Shown here piece by piece: positions 19,448 to 30,223 of a stretch of 64,000 nucleotides of DNA. The stretch is from NCBI RefSeq assembly GCF_002104795.1, contig NZ_NCXO01000005.1:1-64000 (forward strand). Reading direction: 5' to 3'. Origin of the DNA: Mycolicibacillus koreensis (GTDB lineage Bacteria > Actinomycetota > Actinomycetes > Mycobacteriales > Mycobacteriaceae). The notes under the pieces are model-generated. The model was not told the DNA's origin, did not search any database, and worked only from the letters and a program-made list of their open reading frames with translations. A program made the translations under genes and the position numbers. Position 1 is the first letter of the stretch; the number at the start of each line of letters is the position of its first letter.

Positions 19448-20366
19448 CGACCCTGGGTGCCGGTTCCGGGGACGCCACCGGGGTCGGTGGCTCGATCGTG
19501 GCGGCCTCGTCGTCGGCGAGCCCGGCCGCCGCCCGTTTGGCGCGACGCTTGTCGTGCAGGCGGGACACCTGGATGGCCAACTCCAACAGCAGCGTCAACG
19601 CCAGTCCCAACGCGATCATCGAGAACGGGTCGGAGCCGGGGGTGAAGATGGCCGCGAACAGGAAAACCACGAAGATCAGCCCGCGGCGCCACTGCCGCAG
19701 CCGCGCGTAGGGCAGCACGCCGACCGCGTTGAGCATCACGATCAGCAGCGGGAACTCGAAGCTGATCCCGAACACCAGCAGCAGGTTGATCAGGAACCCG
19801 AAGTACTGGTCACCGGAGAGCGCGGTGACCTGTACGTCGCTGCCGACGGTGAGCAGGAAGTGCAGCGCTTTGGCCAACACCAGGTAGGCCAGCAGCGCCC
19901 CGCCGATGAACAACACCACCGCGCAGACCACGAACGTCACCGCAAAGCGGCGTTCCTTCTGGTAGAGCGCCGGGGTGATGAACGCCCACAGTTGGTAGAA
20001 CCAGACCGGGCAGGCCAGCACCACCCCGGCGGTCAGACCGACCTTGAGACGCAGCATGAACTGGTCGAACGGAGCGGTCGCCAACAGCCGGCACTGCCCG
20101 TCGGCGCTGATGTCGGCGCGCGCCGACGGCGGCAGCGCACAGTAGGGGTGGCGCAGCCACTCGCCGAGGGACTCCACCCCGAACACCGGGTGCGAATACC
20201 ACAAGAACCCGGCGATGGTGGTCACCACGATCGCCGCCAGCGAGATCAGCAGCCGGGTGCGCAGCTCCCGCAGATGGTCGGCGAGAGCCATGGTGCCGTC
20301 CGGGTTGGTGCGGCTGCGGCGCTGCCGCGGATCCAGCCGGGTGAACAAACTACGAGTGCGCGCCAT
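19431..20366 (-). CDS. tatC: Twin-arginine translocase subunit TatC
   Basis: 311 residues with six membrane segments, and [18 protein letters not shown] at the cytoplasmic N-terminus, the receptor region for twin-arginine signal peptides. The motif [14 protein letters not shown] and the conserved loop Pro/Tyr residues are present. The C-terminal 45 residues are a charged cytoplasmic tail. Works with TatA (46 bp upstream on the same strand) and a TatB encoded elsewhere to export folded proteins. Confidence 0.95.
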   Translation of the reverse strand: MARTRSLFTRLDPRQRRSRTNPDGTMALADHLRELRTRLLISLAAIVVTTIAGFLWYSHPVFGVESLGEWLRHPYCALPPSARADISADGQCRLLATAPFDQFMLRLKVGLTAGVVLACPVWFYQLWAFITPALYQKERRFAVTFVVCAVVLFIGGALLAYLVLAKALHFLLTVGSDVQVTALSGDQYFGFLINLLLVFGISFEFPLLIVMLNAVGVLPYARLRQWRRGLIFVVFLFAAIFTPGSDPFSMIALGLALTLLLELAIQVSRLHDKRRAKRAAAGLADDEAATIEPPTPVASPEPAPRVDDSIT

Positions 20367-20412
20367 CAGTGGGTGTCGGTGCGGTCAGCCCGCACGGCGG
20401 GACCGGTCGCGG

Positions 20413-20652
20413 CTATGCCGACCGACCGTCGGCCGCCGGCGGGTCGACACGCTCGGCGGAGACCTGGGTCGGCGGTGCCGCCGGCGGCGGGTTCTGCGCC
20501 TTGGTGTCGTTCTGCAATTCCCGAACCTCGGATTTGAAGATGCGCAGTGACTTGCCCAGCGACCGTGCTGCGTCGGGAAGTCGTTTGGCACCGAACAGCA
20601 CGATCACCACGATCAGCAGGATCGCCCAATGCCACGGACTCAGACTGCCCAC
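20413..20652 (-). CDS. tatA: Sec-independent translocase component TatA
   Basis: 79 residues: a short hydrophobic N-terminal segment (WHWAILLIVVIVLFGAKRLP) with the hinge FGxKRLP, an amphipathic helix (ARSLGKSLRIFKSEVRE) and an acidic, Pro-rich tail. Forms the pore-like oligomer of the Tat system. It lies between pafC and tatC in one unit. Confidence 0.95.
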   Translation of the reverse strand: MGSLSPWHWAILLIVVIVLFGAKRLPDAARSLGKSLRIFKSEVRELQNDTKAQNPPPAAPPTQVSAERVDPPAADGRSA

Positions 20653-20736
20653 TTTGGTTACCTCCAGACGTCGCCCCGATGCTACCGCAGCACGCCGGCG
20701 GTGAGGCTGCCGCGCACCGCCGACACCGCCGTCGCG

Positions 20737-21714
20737 TTACGGGTCGGCGCGGTAGGCCGCCACCGCGGCGGCGGCCGCAGCACGCACCCGGTCGGCCAGG
20801 GCCGGCGGTGCCAGCACCTGCACCTCGGCGCCGAAGCCGAGCATCAGCCGGGTCATCCACTCCTCGGAGGCGTAGGTCATCGTCGCCTCGCAGGACCCGT
20901 CGGGGGCCTCGGCGGTGACCCGCATCGGGTAGTACTCGAACATCCACGCCGCCGACGGCGCCACCCGCAGCGTGGCCGCCGGCAGCCCGGGTGCGGCGGT
21001 GAACAGCGAGGTGTCGGTGCCGGCCTGCACGGCCGGCTCCGGCGGCGCGGCCGGCTCGTCGAGCACCGAGGCGTCGACGATGCGGTCGAACCGGAACAGC
21101 CGAACCCCGTCGGCCTCCCGGCACCACGCCTCCAGATAGCTGTGGTTGCCGATCACCGCCACCCGGATCGGGTCGACGACCCGGGTGCTCAGCGTGTCAT
21201 GGGAGGCGGCGTAGTAGTCGATGCTCAGCGCGCGGCGGGTGTCGACGGCGTCACGGACCGCCGTGGCGCTCTCCCCCTCGGCGGGGGCGGGCTCGGCGAC
21301 GGCGGCGGCGCCGTCGGCCGCCCCGGTGGCCGCTCCCGCCGCCGCCTCGATCTTGGCGATCGCGCTGCGGGCGGCGGCGGCGTCCACCGCGCCGGGAACG
21401 TCGGTGAGCGCGCGCAGCGCCATCAGCAGCCCGGTGGCCTCCGGGGAGGTCAGCCGCAGCGGAAAGTCCAGTCCGGCGGAGAAGGTCACCTCCAGGTGAT
21501 CGGCGTCGATGTCGACGTAGTCGATCAGGTCGTCGGGCAGGTAGCCCGGCCGGCCGCTGACGAACAGCAGGTACAGGTCGCTGGCCAGCTGCTCGGCGCT
21601 GACCCCGAGGTCGGCGGCCGCCTTGGCGCGGTGCACCCGCGGGTTGGCCTGCAGGTACGGCACCAGATTGAGCAGCCGCACCAGCCGTTCGGCGCTTCCG
21701 GTCATCCCGGTCAC
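20737..21714 (-). CDS. pafC: WYL-domain transcription regulator PafC
   Basis: 325 residues from GTG 21714, which overlaps the pafB stop (GTGA); the frame is open far upstream but that part is antisense to nothing meaningful. N-terminal winged-helix (AERLVRLLNLVPYLQANPRV) and a central WYL domain (DYYAASHDTLSTRVVDP). PafB and PafC form the heteromeric activator of the RecA-independent DNA-damage response in mycobacteria. It carries an Ala-rich insertion at about 150-175. Confidence 0.93.
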   Translation of the reverse strand: MTGMTGSAERLVRLLNLVPYLQANPRVHRAKAAADLGVSAEQLASDLYLLFVSGRPGYLPDDLIDYVDIDADHLEVTFSAGLDFPLRLTSPEATGLLMALRALTDVPGAVDAAAARSAIAKIEAAAGAATGAADGAAAVAEPAPAEGESATAVRDAVDTRRALSIDYYAASHDTLSTRVVDPIRVAVIGNHSYLEAWCREADGVRLFRFDRIVDASVLDEPAAPPEPAVQAGTDTSLFTAAPGLPAATLRVAPSAAWMFEYYPMRVTAEAPDGSCEATMTYASEEWMTRLMLGFGAEVQVLAPPALADRVRAAAAAAVAAYRADP

Positions 21715-22703
21715 TGGTCCACCTCCGTGTTGGCGTGCAGTCGGGCCAGCACCTCCTCGCGCAGTGCCGGCGGTTCCAGCACCACCGCGTCGGCGCCGTA
21801 CCCGGCGATCAGCCGGGTCAGCTGGTCCCCGGCGCGCAGCGTGACCGTCATCAGCTCGCCGTCGCGGTCGCCGCGCCGCTCGGCGCCGAGCACCGTGGCG
21901 AACCGGCGCAGCCCGGTGGCGCGCCCGGCGGCCACCCACAGCCGCGCGGTCACCTCCTCCTCGGTGCTGGCCGCCGAGACCGCCGCGGTGACGATGGCGC
22001 GCAGGTCGGCTCCCTCGGGGCGGGTGACCACCCCGGCGGGCCCGACCGGCTCGACCGCGCCGACGATGCGTGAGACCCGGAACACCCGGGTGTCGTCGCG
22101 GTCGCGGTCGTGGCCGACGAGATACCACCGTCCGTGGGCGGTGAGCACCCCCCACGGTTCGACGGTGCGCCGGTTGACCGGTCGGCCGCGGCTGGGCCGG
22201 TGATCGAAGGCGACCGGCTGGCCGGCGTCGACCGCGGCCAGCAGCGCGCCGAGCACCTCCTCGCCGCCGCGCAGCCCGGGCAGGTCGGTGGCCGGGGCGA
22301 TCGCGGTGGAGGCATCCGGGTCGACGTCGACGCCGGCGGCCCGCAGCTTGAGCAGCGCCCCCTGGGTGGCGGTGATCAGCTCCGGGGTCTCCCACAGCTG
22401 CGCGGCGACCGCCACCGCGGCGGCCTCCCCGGCGCTCAACGTGATCTCCGGCAGCTTGTAGTCGTCGCTGGTGATCCGGTAGCCCTCGATCGGGTCACTC
22501 GCGGAGGCGCGGCCGACCTCCAGCGGGATGCCCAGCTCCCGCAGTTCGGCCTTGTCGCGTTCGAACATCCGCGCAAAGGCTTCGTCGCTGGCGTTGTCGT
22601 AGCCGACCACACTGGCGCGGATCTTCTCGGCGGTGAGATACCCGCGGGTGGACAGCAGAGCGATCACCAGGTTCAACAGCCGCTCGACTTTGGGTTTCGC
22701 CAC
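21711..22703 (-). CDS. pafB: WYL-domain transcription regulator PafB
   Basis: 330 residues. N-terminal HTH (VERLLNLVIALLSTRGYLTA) and a WYL domain with FDHRPSRGRPVNRRTVEPWG. Partner of PafC; the pair senses damage-derived single-stranded DNA and activates many repair genes with the housekeeping sigma factor. Starts 51 bp downstream of the pafA stop. Confidence 0.94.
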   Translation of the reverse strand: MAKPKVERLLNLVIALLSTRGYLTAEKIRASVVGYDNASDEAFARMFERDKAELRELGIPLEVGRASASDPIEGYRITSDDYKLPEITLSAGEAAAVAVAAQLWETPELITATQGALLKLRAAGVDVDPDASTAIAPATDLPGLRGGEEVLGALLAAVDAGQPVAFDHRPSRGRPVNRRTVEPWGVLTAHGRWYLVGHDRDRDDTRVFRVSRIVGAVEPVGPAGVVTRPEGADLRAIVTAAVSAASTEEEVTARLWVAAGRATGLRRFATVLGAERRGDRDGELMTVTLRAGDQLTRLIAGYGADAVVLEPPALREEVLARLHANTEVDQ

Positions 22704-22754
22704 GGCTACCAGCCTAAGCGCTGACCCGGCCGGGGCGGGGTCAGGCGCGGCGGG

Positions 22755-24113
22755 TCACATCGAGGCGATGAGCCGTTTGACGCGCTCGTCGTCGGAGCGG
22801 AACGGGTCCTTGCACAGCACGGTGCGCTGCGCCTGGTCGTTGAGCTTCAAATGCACCCAGTCGACGGTGAAGTCGCGCCCGGCGGCCTGCGCGGCACTGA
22901 TGAACTCGCCGCGCAGCTTGGCCCGGGTGGTCTGCGGCGGGACGTCGACGGCGGCGTCGATCTCCTCGTCGGTGGTGACGCGGGCGACCAGGCCCTTGCG
23001 TTGCAGCAGGTCGAACACCCCGCGGCCACGCTTGATGTCGTGGTAGGCCAGGTCCAGCTGCGCGATCTTGGGGTCGGAGAGCTCCATCGAGTAGCGGTCC
23101 TGGTAGCGCTGGAACAACTTGCGTTTGATCACCCAGTCGATCTCGGTGTCGACCTTGGCGAAGTCCTGACTCTCCACCGCGTCGAGTTGGCGGCCCCACA
23201 GGTCGATGACCTGCTCCAGCTGCTCGTCGTGCGCCCGGTTCTTCAGGTACTCCACCGCACGGGCGTAGTACTCGCGCTGGATGTCCAGCGCGCTGGCCTC
23301 CCGCCCGCCGGCCAGTCGCACCGGGCGGCGCCCGGTGATGTCGTGGCTGACCTCGCGGATCGCCCGGATTGGGTTGTCCAGGGAGAAGTCGCGGAAGGCG
23401 ACGCCGGCTTCGATCATCTCCAGCACCAGTGCCGCGGTGCCCACCTTGAGCATGGTGGTGGTCTCGCTCATGTTGGAGTCACCGACGATGACGTGCAGCC
23501 GCCGGTATTTCTCGGCGTCGGCGTGCGGCTCGTCGCGGGTGTTGATGATCGGCCGGGAGCGGGTGGTGGCGCTGGAAACCCCTTCCCAGATGTGCTCGGC
23601 GCGTTGGCTCAGGCAGAACGTGGCCGACTTCGGGGTCGCCAGCACTTTGCCGGCGCCGCAGATCAGCTGGCGGGTGACCAGGAACGGCAGCAGCACGTCG
23701 GAGATCCGGGAGAACTCCCCGGCCCGCACGATCAGGTAGTTCTCGTGGCAGCCGTAGGAGTTGCCGGCGGAGTCGGTGTTGTTCTTGAACAGGTAGATGT
23801 CCCCGCCGATCCCCTCGTCGGCGAGTCGCTGCTCGGCGTCGATGAGCAGGTCCTCCAAGACCCGCTCCCCGGCACGGTCGTGGGTGACCAGTTGCAGCAG
23901 GCTGTCGCATTCGGCGGTGGCGTACTCGGGGTGGCTGCCCACATCCAGATACAGCCGGGCGCCGTTGCGCAGAAACACGTTGGAGCTGCGGCCCCACGAC
24001 ACCACGCGGCGGAACAGATAGCGGGCCACCTCGTCCGGGGACAGCCGGCGCTGGCCGTGGAACGTGCAGGTGACGCCGAACTCGGTCTCGATGCCCATGA
24101 TTCGTCGCTGCAC
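22755..24113 (-). CDS. pafA: Pup--protein ligase PafA
   Basis: 452 residues, the same length as in M. tuberculosis and nearly identical in sequence where I can recall it. Carboxylate-amine ligase fold; it activates the C-terminal Glu of Pup with ATP and links it to substrate lysines. Motifs: [18 protein letters not shown] with the catalytic-base region, [39 protein letters not shown] and [20 protein letters not shown]. It begins 75 bp after prcA in the same orientation. Confidence 0.97.
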   Translation of the reverse strand: MQRRIMGIETEFGVTCTFHGQRRLSPDEVARYLFRRVVSWGRSSNVFLRNGARLYLDVGSHPEYATAECDSLLQLVTHDRAGERVLEDLLIDAEQRLADEGIGGDIYLFKNNTDSAGNSYGCHENYLIVRAGEFSRISDVLLPFLVTRQLICGAGKVLATPKSATFCLSQRAEHIWEGVSSATTRSRPIINTRDEPHADAEKYRRLHVIVGDSNMSETTTMLKVGTAALVLEMIEAGVAFRDFSLDNPIRAIREVSHDITGRRPVRLAGGREASALDIQREYYARAVEYLKNRAHDEQLEQVIDLWGRQLDAVESQDFAKVDTEIDWVIKRKLFQRYQDRYSMELSDPKIAQLDLAYHDIKRGRGVFDLLQRKGLVARVTTDEEIDAAVDVPPQTTRAKLRGEFISAAQAAGRDFTVDWVHLKLNDQAQRTVLCKDPFRSDDERVKRLIASM

Positions 24114-24188
24114 CCCTTGAGCGTACTGGGTCGGGGCGCAGCGCTTCGGGATTGCCGCACCAATGCCGCCCTCGGGAGCTCGCAGAGG

Positions 24189-24920
24189 CTACTCGGCGGG
24201 ATCGGGCTCCGGCTCCGGCTCCGGCAGCAGCGTTTCCAGGGCGGCCCGGCTGATCCGCCGGAATGCGCGTTTGGGACGGCCGGCGTCGAGGATCGCCACC
24301 TCCAGGGTGCCCGGGCCGAGCATCCGCGGTTCGGCGCCCTCACCGTTGTCGGCGTGCAGGGCGCGCACCGCCACCTGGACGGCGTCGGCGAGTTGCGCGC
24401 CCTCGGTGTAGGACTCCTTCATCGCCGCGATGATCGGTTCGGTGGTCCCGCCCATCACCACGAAGTGGGGCTCGTCGTTGATCGAGCCGTCGTAGGTGAT
24501 GCGGTACAGCTCAGGGTTCTTCGTCTCGCCGTAGTGGGCCACTTCGGCCACGCACAGCTCCACCTCATACGGTTTGGCCTGCTCGGTGAAGATCGTCCCC
24601 AGTGTCTGGGCGTAGACGTTGGCCAGTTGACGTCCGGTGACGTCACGGCGGTCGTAGGCGTAGCCGCGGGTGTCGGCGAACTGGATGCCGCCGCGCCGCA
24701 GGTTGTCGAACTCGTTGAACCGGCCGACGGCGGCGAAGCCGACCCGGTCATACAGTTCGCTGACCTTCTGCAGCGACCGCGACGGGTTCTCCGCGACGAA
24801 CAGCACCCCGTCGGCATAGGCCGACACCACCACGCTGCGGCCGCGGGCGATGCCCTTGCGCGCCAGGTCGCTGCGTTCGCGCATGGCCTGTTCGGGGGAG
24901 ATGAAATACGGGAAGCTCAC
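24189..24920 (-). CDS. prcA: 20S proteasome alpha subunit PrcA
   Basis: 243 residues, starting (GTG) [20 protein letters not shown], the typical gating N-terminus of the bacterial alpha ring. It is structural and gates the core. The acidic C-terminal tail (Pro-Glu repeats at about 230-243) is longer in Pro-Glu than usual. The GTG overlaps the prcB stop by 4 bp, so the alpha and beta subunits are made in step. Confidence 0.96.
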   Translation of the reverse strand: MSFPYFISPEQAMRERSDLARKGIARGRSVVVSAYADGVLFVAENPSRSLQKVSELYDRVGFAAVGRFNEFDNLRRGGIQFADTRGYAYDRRDVTGRQLANVYAQTLGTIFTEQAKPYEVELCVAEVAHYGETKNPELYRITYDGSINDEPHFVVMGGTTEPIIAAMKESYTEGAQLADAVQVAVRALHADNGEGAEPRMLGPGTLEVAILDAGRPKRAFRRISRAALETLLPEPEPEPDPAE

Positions 24921-25804
24921 TGCGCACCCCCCTGGCCGCCGGTCTCGGCATCACCGGCATCGGGACCGAAAGTGTCCGCGCGCGAGCGGCTTTGAATGAT
25001 CTCGCGGGCAAGCTCGGCGATGCGGGCCTCGGCGACGTCGTCGGCGCCGTCGGCGTCGATGGTGACCGCGGTCGGAAAGATCCCGCGCACCAGATCCGGC
25101 CCGCCGGTGGCGGAGTCGTCGTCGGCGGCGTCATAGAGCGCCTCGACGGCCACCCGCAGCGCCGAGTCTGCGTCGTGGACACGGTGATAGAGCTTCTTCA
25201 TCGACGATTTGGCGAACAGCGAGCCCGACCCCACCGACTGGTAGCCCTCTTCCTCGAGGTTCCATCCGCCGGCGGCGTCGAACGACACGATCCGCCCGGC
25301 GCCGGCCGAATCGGCGGCGTCGATGTCGTAGCCGGCCAGCAACGGCAACGCGATCAGCCCCTGCATTGCCGCGCCGAGATTGGACCGCACCATGATCGCC
25401 AGCCGGTTGACTTTGCCGGCGAACGTCAGCGGCACCCCTTCGAGCTTCTCGTAGTGTTCGAGCTCCACCGCGTAGAGGCGGGCGAATTCGACCGCGACCG
25501 CGGCGGTGCCGGCGATCCCGGTGGCGGTGTATTCATCGGTGATGTACACCTTCTGCACGTCACGCCCGGCGATCATGTTGCCCTGGGTGGACCGTCGGTC
25601 CCCGGCGATGACGACACCGCCGGGGTATTTCAGCGCCACGATCGTGGTGCCGTGCGGCAACCGATCACCGATCTGTCCGGTCTCCGCAGCCGTCGTCGGC
25701 AACAGCTCGGGGGCCTGTCGGCGCAACAGCTCGGAGAACGAGGAGAGTTCGCTGAACGCCGATCGGGGGTCAGCGCGCTGGGCAGCGTCGAACATCCAGG
25801 TCAC
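24917..25804 (-). CDS. prcB: 20S proteasome beta subunit PrcB
   Basis: 295 residues. Catalytic subunit made with a propeptide; autocleavage should occur after Gly52 to free Thr53 (LPHG then [11 protein letters not shown]). The propeptide is a few residues shorter than the 57 of M. tuberculosis. Conserved active-site Asp/Lys are within [12 protein letters not shown] and [15 protein letters not shown] 25804 overlaps the pup stop by 4 bp, giving a tightly coupled pup-prcB-prcA unit. Confidence 0.96.
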   Translation of the reverse strand: MTWMFDAAQRADPRSAFSELSSFSELLRRQAPELLPTTAAETGQIGDRLPHGTTIVALKYPGGVVIAGDRRSTQGNMIAGRDVQKVYITDEYTATGIAGTAAVAVEFARLYAVELEHYEKLEGVPLTFAGKVNRLAIMVRSNLGAAMQGLIALPLLAGYDIDAADSAGAGRIVSFDAAGGWNLEEEGYQSVGSGSLFAKSSMKKLYHRVHDADSALRVAVEALYDAADDDSATGGPDLVRGIFPTAVTIDADGADDVAEARIAELAREIIQSRSRADTFGPDAGDAETGGQGGAQ

Positions 25805-25995
25805 TCGCCACCCTTTTGCACGTAGGCCCGCACGAAGTCCTCGGCGTTCTCCTCCAGGACATCGTCGATCTCGTCGAGCAGATCATCGGTCTCCGACGCC
25901 AGCTTCTCGCGACGCTCCTGACCGGCTCCGGCATCGCCGGTGACGTCGTCGTCATCGCCGCCGCCACCGCCGCGCTTGGTCTGCTCCTGAGCCAT
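25801..25995 (-). CDS. pup: Prokaryotic ubiquitin-like protein Pup, ending in Gly-Gly-Glu
   Basis: 64 residues. Disordered, acidic; the C-terminal half ([19 protein letters not shown]) is the helix that binds Mpa. The end reads YVQKGGE: the final codon at 25806-25804 is GAG (Glu). M. tuberculosis Pup ends in Gln and must be deamidated by Dop first. A GGE Pup is ready for PafA without that step. This ending is known in some other actinobacteria but is unusual for a mycobacterium. A Gly-rich run follows the N-terminal MAQEQTKR. Upstream is a purine-rich ribosome site (CAGGAGGCAGCG). Confidence 0.96.
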   Translation of the reverse strand: MAQEQTKRGGGGGDDDDVTGDAGAGQERREKLASETDDLLDEIDDVLEENAEDFVRAYVQKGGE

Positions 25996-26093
25996 CGCTG
26001 CCTCCTGCTCGTTGGTTGGCCGGTGGTCACCCGCACCTGCCAGCGTCCTTCAGCCTACCGGGCGGGCGGTCCGCCGCCGCGGGGTACGACGCT

Positions 26094-27602
26094 TCAGGTG
26101 GTGAGTTGATCGACCAGTTCGGCGGCACTGTCCACCGAATCGAGCAGCTCGCCGACGTGGGCCTTGCTGCCGCGCAGCGGCTCGAGGGTGGGGATGCGCA
26201 CCAACGACTCGCCGCCGAGGTCGAAGATGACCGAATCCCAGCTGGCCGCCGCGATATCGGCGCCGAACCGGCGCATGCACTCCCCGCGGAAGTAGGCGCG
26301 GGTGTTGGTCGGCGGGTGCTCCACCGCGTGCAGCACCTGCTGTTCGCTGATCAGCCGCTTCATCGACCCGCGGGCCACCAGCCGGTTGTACAGGCCCTTG
26401 TCCAGCCGCACATCGGAGTACTGCAGGTCGACCAGGTGCAGCCGTGGCGCCGACCAGTGCAGGTTCTCCCGCTGCCGGAAGCCCTCCAGCAGGCGCAGCT
26501 TGGCCGGCCAGTCCAGCAGCTCCGCGCACTCGGCGGGGTCGCGTTCGAGCAGGTCGAGCACCCTCGCCCAGGTTTCCAGGACGTCGGTGGCGCGGGGATC
26601 GGGGTCGCGGGCGTCGACCAGCTTGGCCGCCCGGTCGAGGTAGATGCGCTGCAGGGCCAGGCCGGTGAGCTCGCGGCCGTCGACGAGCGCGACGGTGGCG
26701 CGCAGCGACGGGTCACGACTGATCGCGTGCACCGCGTGCACCGGGCGTGCCAGCGCCAGGTCGGCCAGGTCCAGGCCGTGCTGGGGCCCCTCCTCGATCA
26801 GGTCGAGCACCAGCGCGGTGGTGCCCAGCTTGAGGTAGGTGGAGGTCTCGGCGAGGTTGGCGTCACCGATGATGACGTGCAGCCGCCGGTATTTGTCCGC
26901 GTCGGCGTGCGGTTCGTCGCGGGTGTTGATGATGCCGCGTTTGAGCGTGGTCTCCAGGCCCACCTCGACCTCGATGTAGTCGGCCCGCTGGGAGAGCTGG
27001 AAGCCGGGCTCCTCCCCCGAGGCGCCGATGCCGACCCGGCCGGAGCCGGTCACCACCTGACGCGACGCGAAGAACGGGGTGAGCCCGGCGATCACCGCCG
27101 AGAACGGGGTCGACCGGTTCATCAGGTAGTTCTCGTGGGAGCCGTAGGAAGCGCCCTTGCCGTCGACGTTGTTCTTGTACAGCTGCAGTTTGGCCGCCCC
27201 GGGCACGCTGGCGACGTGGCGCGCCGCGGCCTCCATCACCCGTTCGCCGGCCTTGTCCCAGATGGTGGCGTCCAGCGGGTCGCTGCATTCGGGCGCGGAG
27301 TACTCCGGGTGGGCGTGGTCGACGTAGAGCCGGGCACCGTTGGTGAGGATCATGTTGGCGGCGCCGACCTCGTCGGCGTCGACGATCGGCGGTGGCCCGG
27401 CGGTGCGGCTCAGGTCGAAGCCACGGGCGTCGCGCAGCGGGGATTCCACCTCGTAGTCCCAGCGGGTTCGTTTGGCCCGCTGGATCCCGGCGGCCGCCGC
27501 GTACGCCAACACCGCCTGGGTGGAGGTCAGGATCGGGTTGGCGCTCGGGTCGGTCGGCGAGGAGATGCCGTATTCGACCTCGGTCCCGATGATCCGCTGC
27601 AT
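26094..27602 (-). CDS. dop: Pup deamidase/depupylase Dop
   Basis: 502 residues from ATG 27602 ([19 protein letters not shown]); three in-frame codons upstream are unlikely to be used. Same fold as PafA, with the Dop-specific loop (about 35-75, [14 protein letters not shown] stretch before [19 protein letters not shown]). It hydrolyses the Pup isopeptide bond and, where needed, deamidates Pup-Gln. Because Pup here already ends in Glu, its essential job would be depupylation and recycling. Catalytic residues appear intact ([38 protein letters not shown]). Confidence 0.96.
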   Translation of the reverse strand: MQRIIGTEVEYGISSPTDPSANPILTSTQAVLAYAAAAGIQRAKRTRWDYEVESPLRDARGFDLSRTAGPPPIVDADEVGAANMILTNGARLYVDHAHPEYSAPECSDPLDATIWDKAGERVMEAAARHVASVPGAAKLQLYKNNVDGKGASYGSHENYLMNRSTPFSAVIAGLTPFFASRQVVTGSGRVGIGASGEEPGFQLSQRADYIEVEVGLETTLKRGIINTRDEPHADADKYRRLHVIIGDANLAETSTYLKLGTTALVLDLIEEGPQHGLDLADLALARPVHAVHAISRDPSLRATVALVDGRELTGLALQRIYLDRAAKLVDARDPDPRATDVLETWARVLDLLERDPAECAELLDWPAKLRLLEGFRQRENLHWSAPRLHLVDLQYSDVRLDKGLYNRLVARGSMKRLISEQQVLHAVEHPPTNTRAYFRGECMRRFGADIAAASWDSVIFDLGGESLVRIPTLEPLRGSKAHVGELLDSVDSAAELVDQLTT

Positions 27603-27657
27603 GCCGTCCACCCTAGGGTGTGCCCGCCGGGCGGGTTCTGGCGGTGATGCCGCGCGG

Positions 27658-28188
27658 TCAGGGCAGCAGCTCCCAGGTGTCGCCCTTGTCGACGGGTCCG
27701 GCGGTCACTTTGACGGTGCGGTTCTGACCCGCCGGGTCGGTGGCGGTGCACTCGAAGGAGTCCCCCTCGGCGACGACCTTCACGCCCTGCCCGCAGTCGA
27801 CGGTGACCGCGAAACCCTGGTCCTCGGAGATCTGGGTGCCGAGCTTCTCCGCGGCGTCGGGCAGGTCGTAGAGGGTGTCGACCGTCTTGAAGTCGGCGCG
27901 GCCGTCGTCGCCGGCGGTGACCTCGATGTGCACGGTCAGGTCGTCGTTGCCGTCGACGTGGGTGGTGCACACGAACACCTCCCCGGCTTTGGGGGTCTCC
28001 TTCGGCCGCGGGCAGGTCACCTCCGAGGGCTCATGGCCGATCCCGGCGTACTCCTCGACGAGTTTGTCGTGGATCGCCGACTCCAATTTCCCGTAATCGG
28101 GCCCACCGGAGGAGGACAAAAGACTGCACCCCGCCAGCGGCGCGAGCAGCACCGCCGACAGCAGCGACCCGGTCATGCGCATCGTCAT
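27658..28188 (-). CDS. Lipoprotein with two tandem DUF4333-like domains
   Basis: 176 residues from ATG 28188. N-terminal lipoprotein signal with lipobox LAGC (cleavage before the Cys at about 20). Two repeats follow, each with a Cys pair about 14 residues apart: [20 protein letters not shown] and [20 protein letters not shown], both matching the DUF4333 pattern seen in the membrane protein at 15811-16629. Probably a cell-envelope protein; function unknown. It lies between mpa and dop on the same strand, 34 bp from the mpa stop, and may be in the proteasome transcript, though it acts outside the cell. Confidence 0.82.
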   Translation of the reverse strand: MTMRMTGSLLSAVLLAPLAGCSLLSSSGGPDYGKLESAIHDKLVEEYAGIGHEPSEVTCPRPKETPKAGEVFVCTTHVDGNDDLTVHIEVTAGDDGRADFKTVDTLYDLPDAAEKLGTQISEDQGFAVTVDCGQGVKVVAEGDSFECTATDPAGQNRTVKVTAGPVDKGDTWELLP

Positions 28189-28222
28189 GCCCGTGACATT
28201 AATGCACCCGCCGGACGGGCGA

Positions 28223-30061
28223 TTACAGATATTGGCCGAGGTTGGACTCGGTGTCGATGGCCCGGCTGGCCGACGAACTCTTGCCGGTGACCAGGGTGCG
28301 GATGTAGACGATCCGTTCGCCCTTCTTGCCCGAGATCCGCGCCCAGTCATCCGGGTTGGTGGTGTTGGGCAGGTCCTCGTTCTCGGCGAACTCGTCGACG
28401 ATCGAGTCGAGCAGATGCTGGATCCGAAGCCCCGGCTGGCCGGTGTCGAGCACCGATTTGATGGCGTTCTTCTTGGCCCTGTCGACGACGTTTTGGATCA
28501 TCGCCCCGGAGTTGAAGTCCTTGAAGTACATGACTTCCTTGTCACCGTTGGCGTAGGTGACCTCCAGGAACCGGTTGTCGTCGATCTCGGCGTACATCCG
28601 GTCGACCACCTTGACGATCATCGCCTTGATGCACGCCGCGCGGTCGCCGTCGAACTCGGCGAGGTCGTCGGCGTGCACCGGTAGGTCCTCGGTGAGGTAT
28701 TTGGAGAAGATGTCCTGGGCGGCCTCGGCGTCGGGGCGTTCGATCTTGATTTTGACGTCGAGACGCCCGGGCCGCAGGATCGCCGGGTCGATCATGTCTT
28801 CACGGTTGGACGCACCGATGACGATGACGTTCTCCAGGCCCTCCACACCGTCGATCTCACTGAGCAGCTGCGGCACCACCGTGGTCTCCACGTCGGAGGA
28901 GACGCCGGTGCCGCGGGTGCGGAAGATCGAGTCCATCTCGTCGAAGAACACGATCACCGGGGTGCCCTCGGAGGCCTTCTCGCGGGCACGCTGGAAGATC
29001 AGCCGGATGTGGCGCTCGGTTTCGCCGACGAACTTGTTCAGCAGCTCAGGGCCCTTGATGTTGAGGAAGTAGGACTTGGCTTCCTTCGCGTTGTCGCCGC
29101 GCACCTCGGCCATCTTCTTGGCCAGCGAGTTGGCGACCGCCTTGGCGATCAGCGTCTTCCCGCAGCCGGGCGGGCCGTACAGCAGCACCCCTTTGGGGGG
29201 ACGCAGCAGGTATTCGCGGTAGAGCTCCCCGTGCAGGAACGGCAGTTCGACCGCGTCGCGGATCTGCTCGATCTGGCGACCCAGCCCACCGATGTCGGCG
29301 TAGCTGACGTCGGGCACCTCCTCGAGCACCAGGTCTTCGACCTCCGCCTTGGGGATGCGTTCGAAGGCGTAGCCGGCTTTCGCGTCGACCAGCAGCGAAT
29401 CCCCGGGCCGCAGTTTGCGGGGGCGGGTGTCGTCGTTGAGCGCATCGGGCACCCCGTCGGGCAGATCCTCGGCGATCAGCGGGTCGGCCAGCCACACGAT
29501 GCGTTCCTCGTCGGCGTGGCCGACGACCAGCGCGCGGTGACCGTCGCCGAGGACCTCACGCAGCGTGGAGATCTCCCCCACCGATTCGAAGCTGCCGGCC
29601 TCGACCACGGTCAGAGCCTCGTTGAGCCGCACCGTCTGGCCCTTGCGCAACTCCGCGGTCTCGATGTTCGGCGAGCAGGTCAGCCGCATCTTGCGTCCGG
29701 AGGTGAACACGTCGACGGTGTCGTCGTCGTGGACGCCGAGCAGCACCCCGTACCCGCTGGGCGGCTGACCGAGCCGGTCGACCTCCTCGCGCAGCGCCAA
29801 CAGTTGCTGGCGGGCCTCTTTGAGGGTCTCCATCAGCTTGCTGTTGCGCGTGGTCAGCGAATCGACCTGGGCCTCTAGCTGGGCGGACTCGCGGGAACTG
29901 CGCCCGGCCGCGCGGGCACCGGGTGCCGAACGCAGCTGATCGCGCAGGCTCGCGGCCTCACGGCGCAGCTGCTCCAATTCCGCGGCGTCTTCGCTCGACA
30001 GCGCGCCGGACGGGGAGTTGTCGCGAGGAACACCGAACGCGTCACGCTCTGATTCGCCCAT
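28223..30061 (-). CDS. mpa: Proteasome-associated ATPase Mpa (ARC)
   Basis: 612 residues. Coiled coil at about 20-97 that captures Pup, two OB domains (about 98-245), AAA module with Walker A GPPGCGKT (296-303), Walker [11 protein letters not shown] (about 369-378) and arginine-finger region [15 protein letters not shown]. Ends in NLGQYL, the Gln-Tyr-Leu tail that docks into PrcA pockets. It unfolds pupylated proteins and feeds them to PrcBA. Strong ribosome site AAAGGAGGG 7 nt before the ATG. Top gene of the - strand proteasome region; divergent from the MTB12-like gene. Confidence 0.97.
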   Translation of the reverse strand: MGESERDAFGVPRDNSPSGALSSEDAAELEQLRREAASLRDQLRSAPGARAAGRSSRESAQLEAQVDSLTTRNSKLMETLKEARQQLLALREEVDRLGQPPSGYGVLLGVHDDDTVDVFTSGRKMRLTCSPNIETAELRKGQTVRLNEALTVVEAGSFESVGEISTLREVLGDGHRALVVGHADEERIVWLADPLIAEDLPDGVPDALNDDTRPRKLRPGDSLLVDAKAGYAFERIPKAEVEDLVLEEVPDVSYADIGGLGRQIEQIRDAVELPFLHGELYREYLLRPPKGVLLYGPPGCGKTLIAKAVANSLAKKMAEVRGDNAKEAKSYFLNIKGPELLNKFVGETERHIRLIFQRAREKASEGTPVIVFFDEMDSIFRTRGTGVSSDVETTVVPQLLSEIDGVEGLENVIVIGASNREDMIDPAILRPGRLDVKIKIERPDAEAAQDIFSKYLTEDLPVHADDLAEFDGDRAACIKAMIVKVVDRMYAEIDDNRFLEVTYANGDKEVMYFKDFNSGAMIQNVVDRAKKNAIKSVLDTGQPGLRIQHLLDSIVDEFAENEDLPNTTNPDDWARISGKKGERIVYIRTLVTGKSSSASRAIDTESNLGQYL

Positions 30062-30223
30062 GGGAACCCTCCTTTCCCGCGCCGGACCCGGCGGGTGGCT
30101 AGTTCAACGCTACCGGCGATCGCGATCGGATGCGCGATGTAAGAATTCGACACACCCGGCGGCGCTGTTAACCTTGTTTCCCAGTTGGCCCGAGTCGGGC
30201 CGACTGAAAGGACGCATCTCATC

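Noticed and set aside
22851..24995. 714-codon open frame on + across pafA and prcA
   Set aside because: It is the antisense shadow of two certain, highly conserved genes; long antisense frames are expected in GC-rich DNA.
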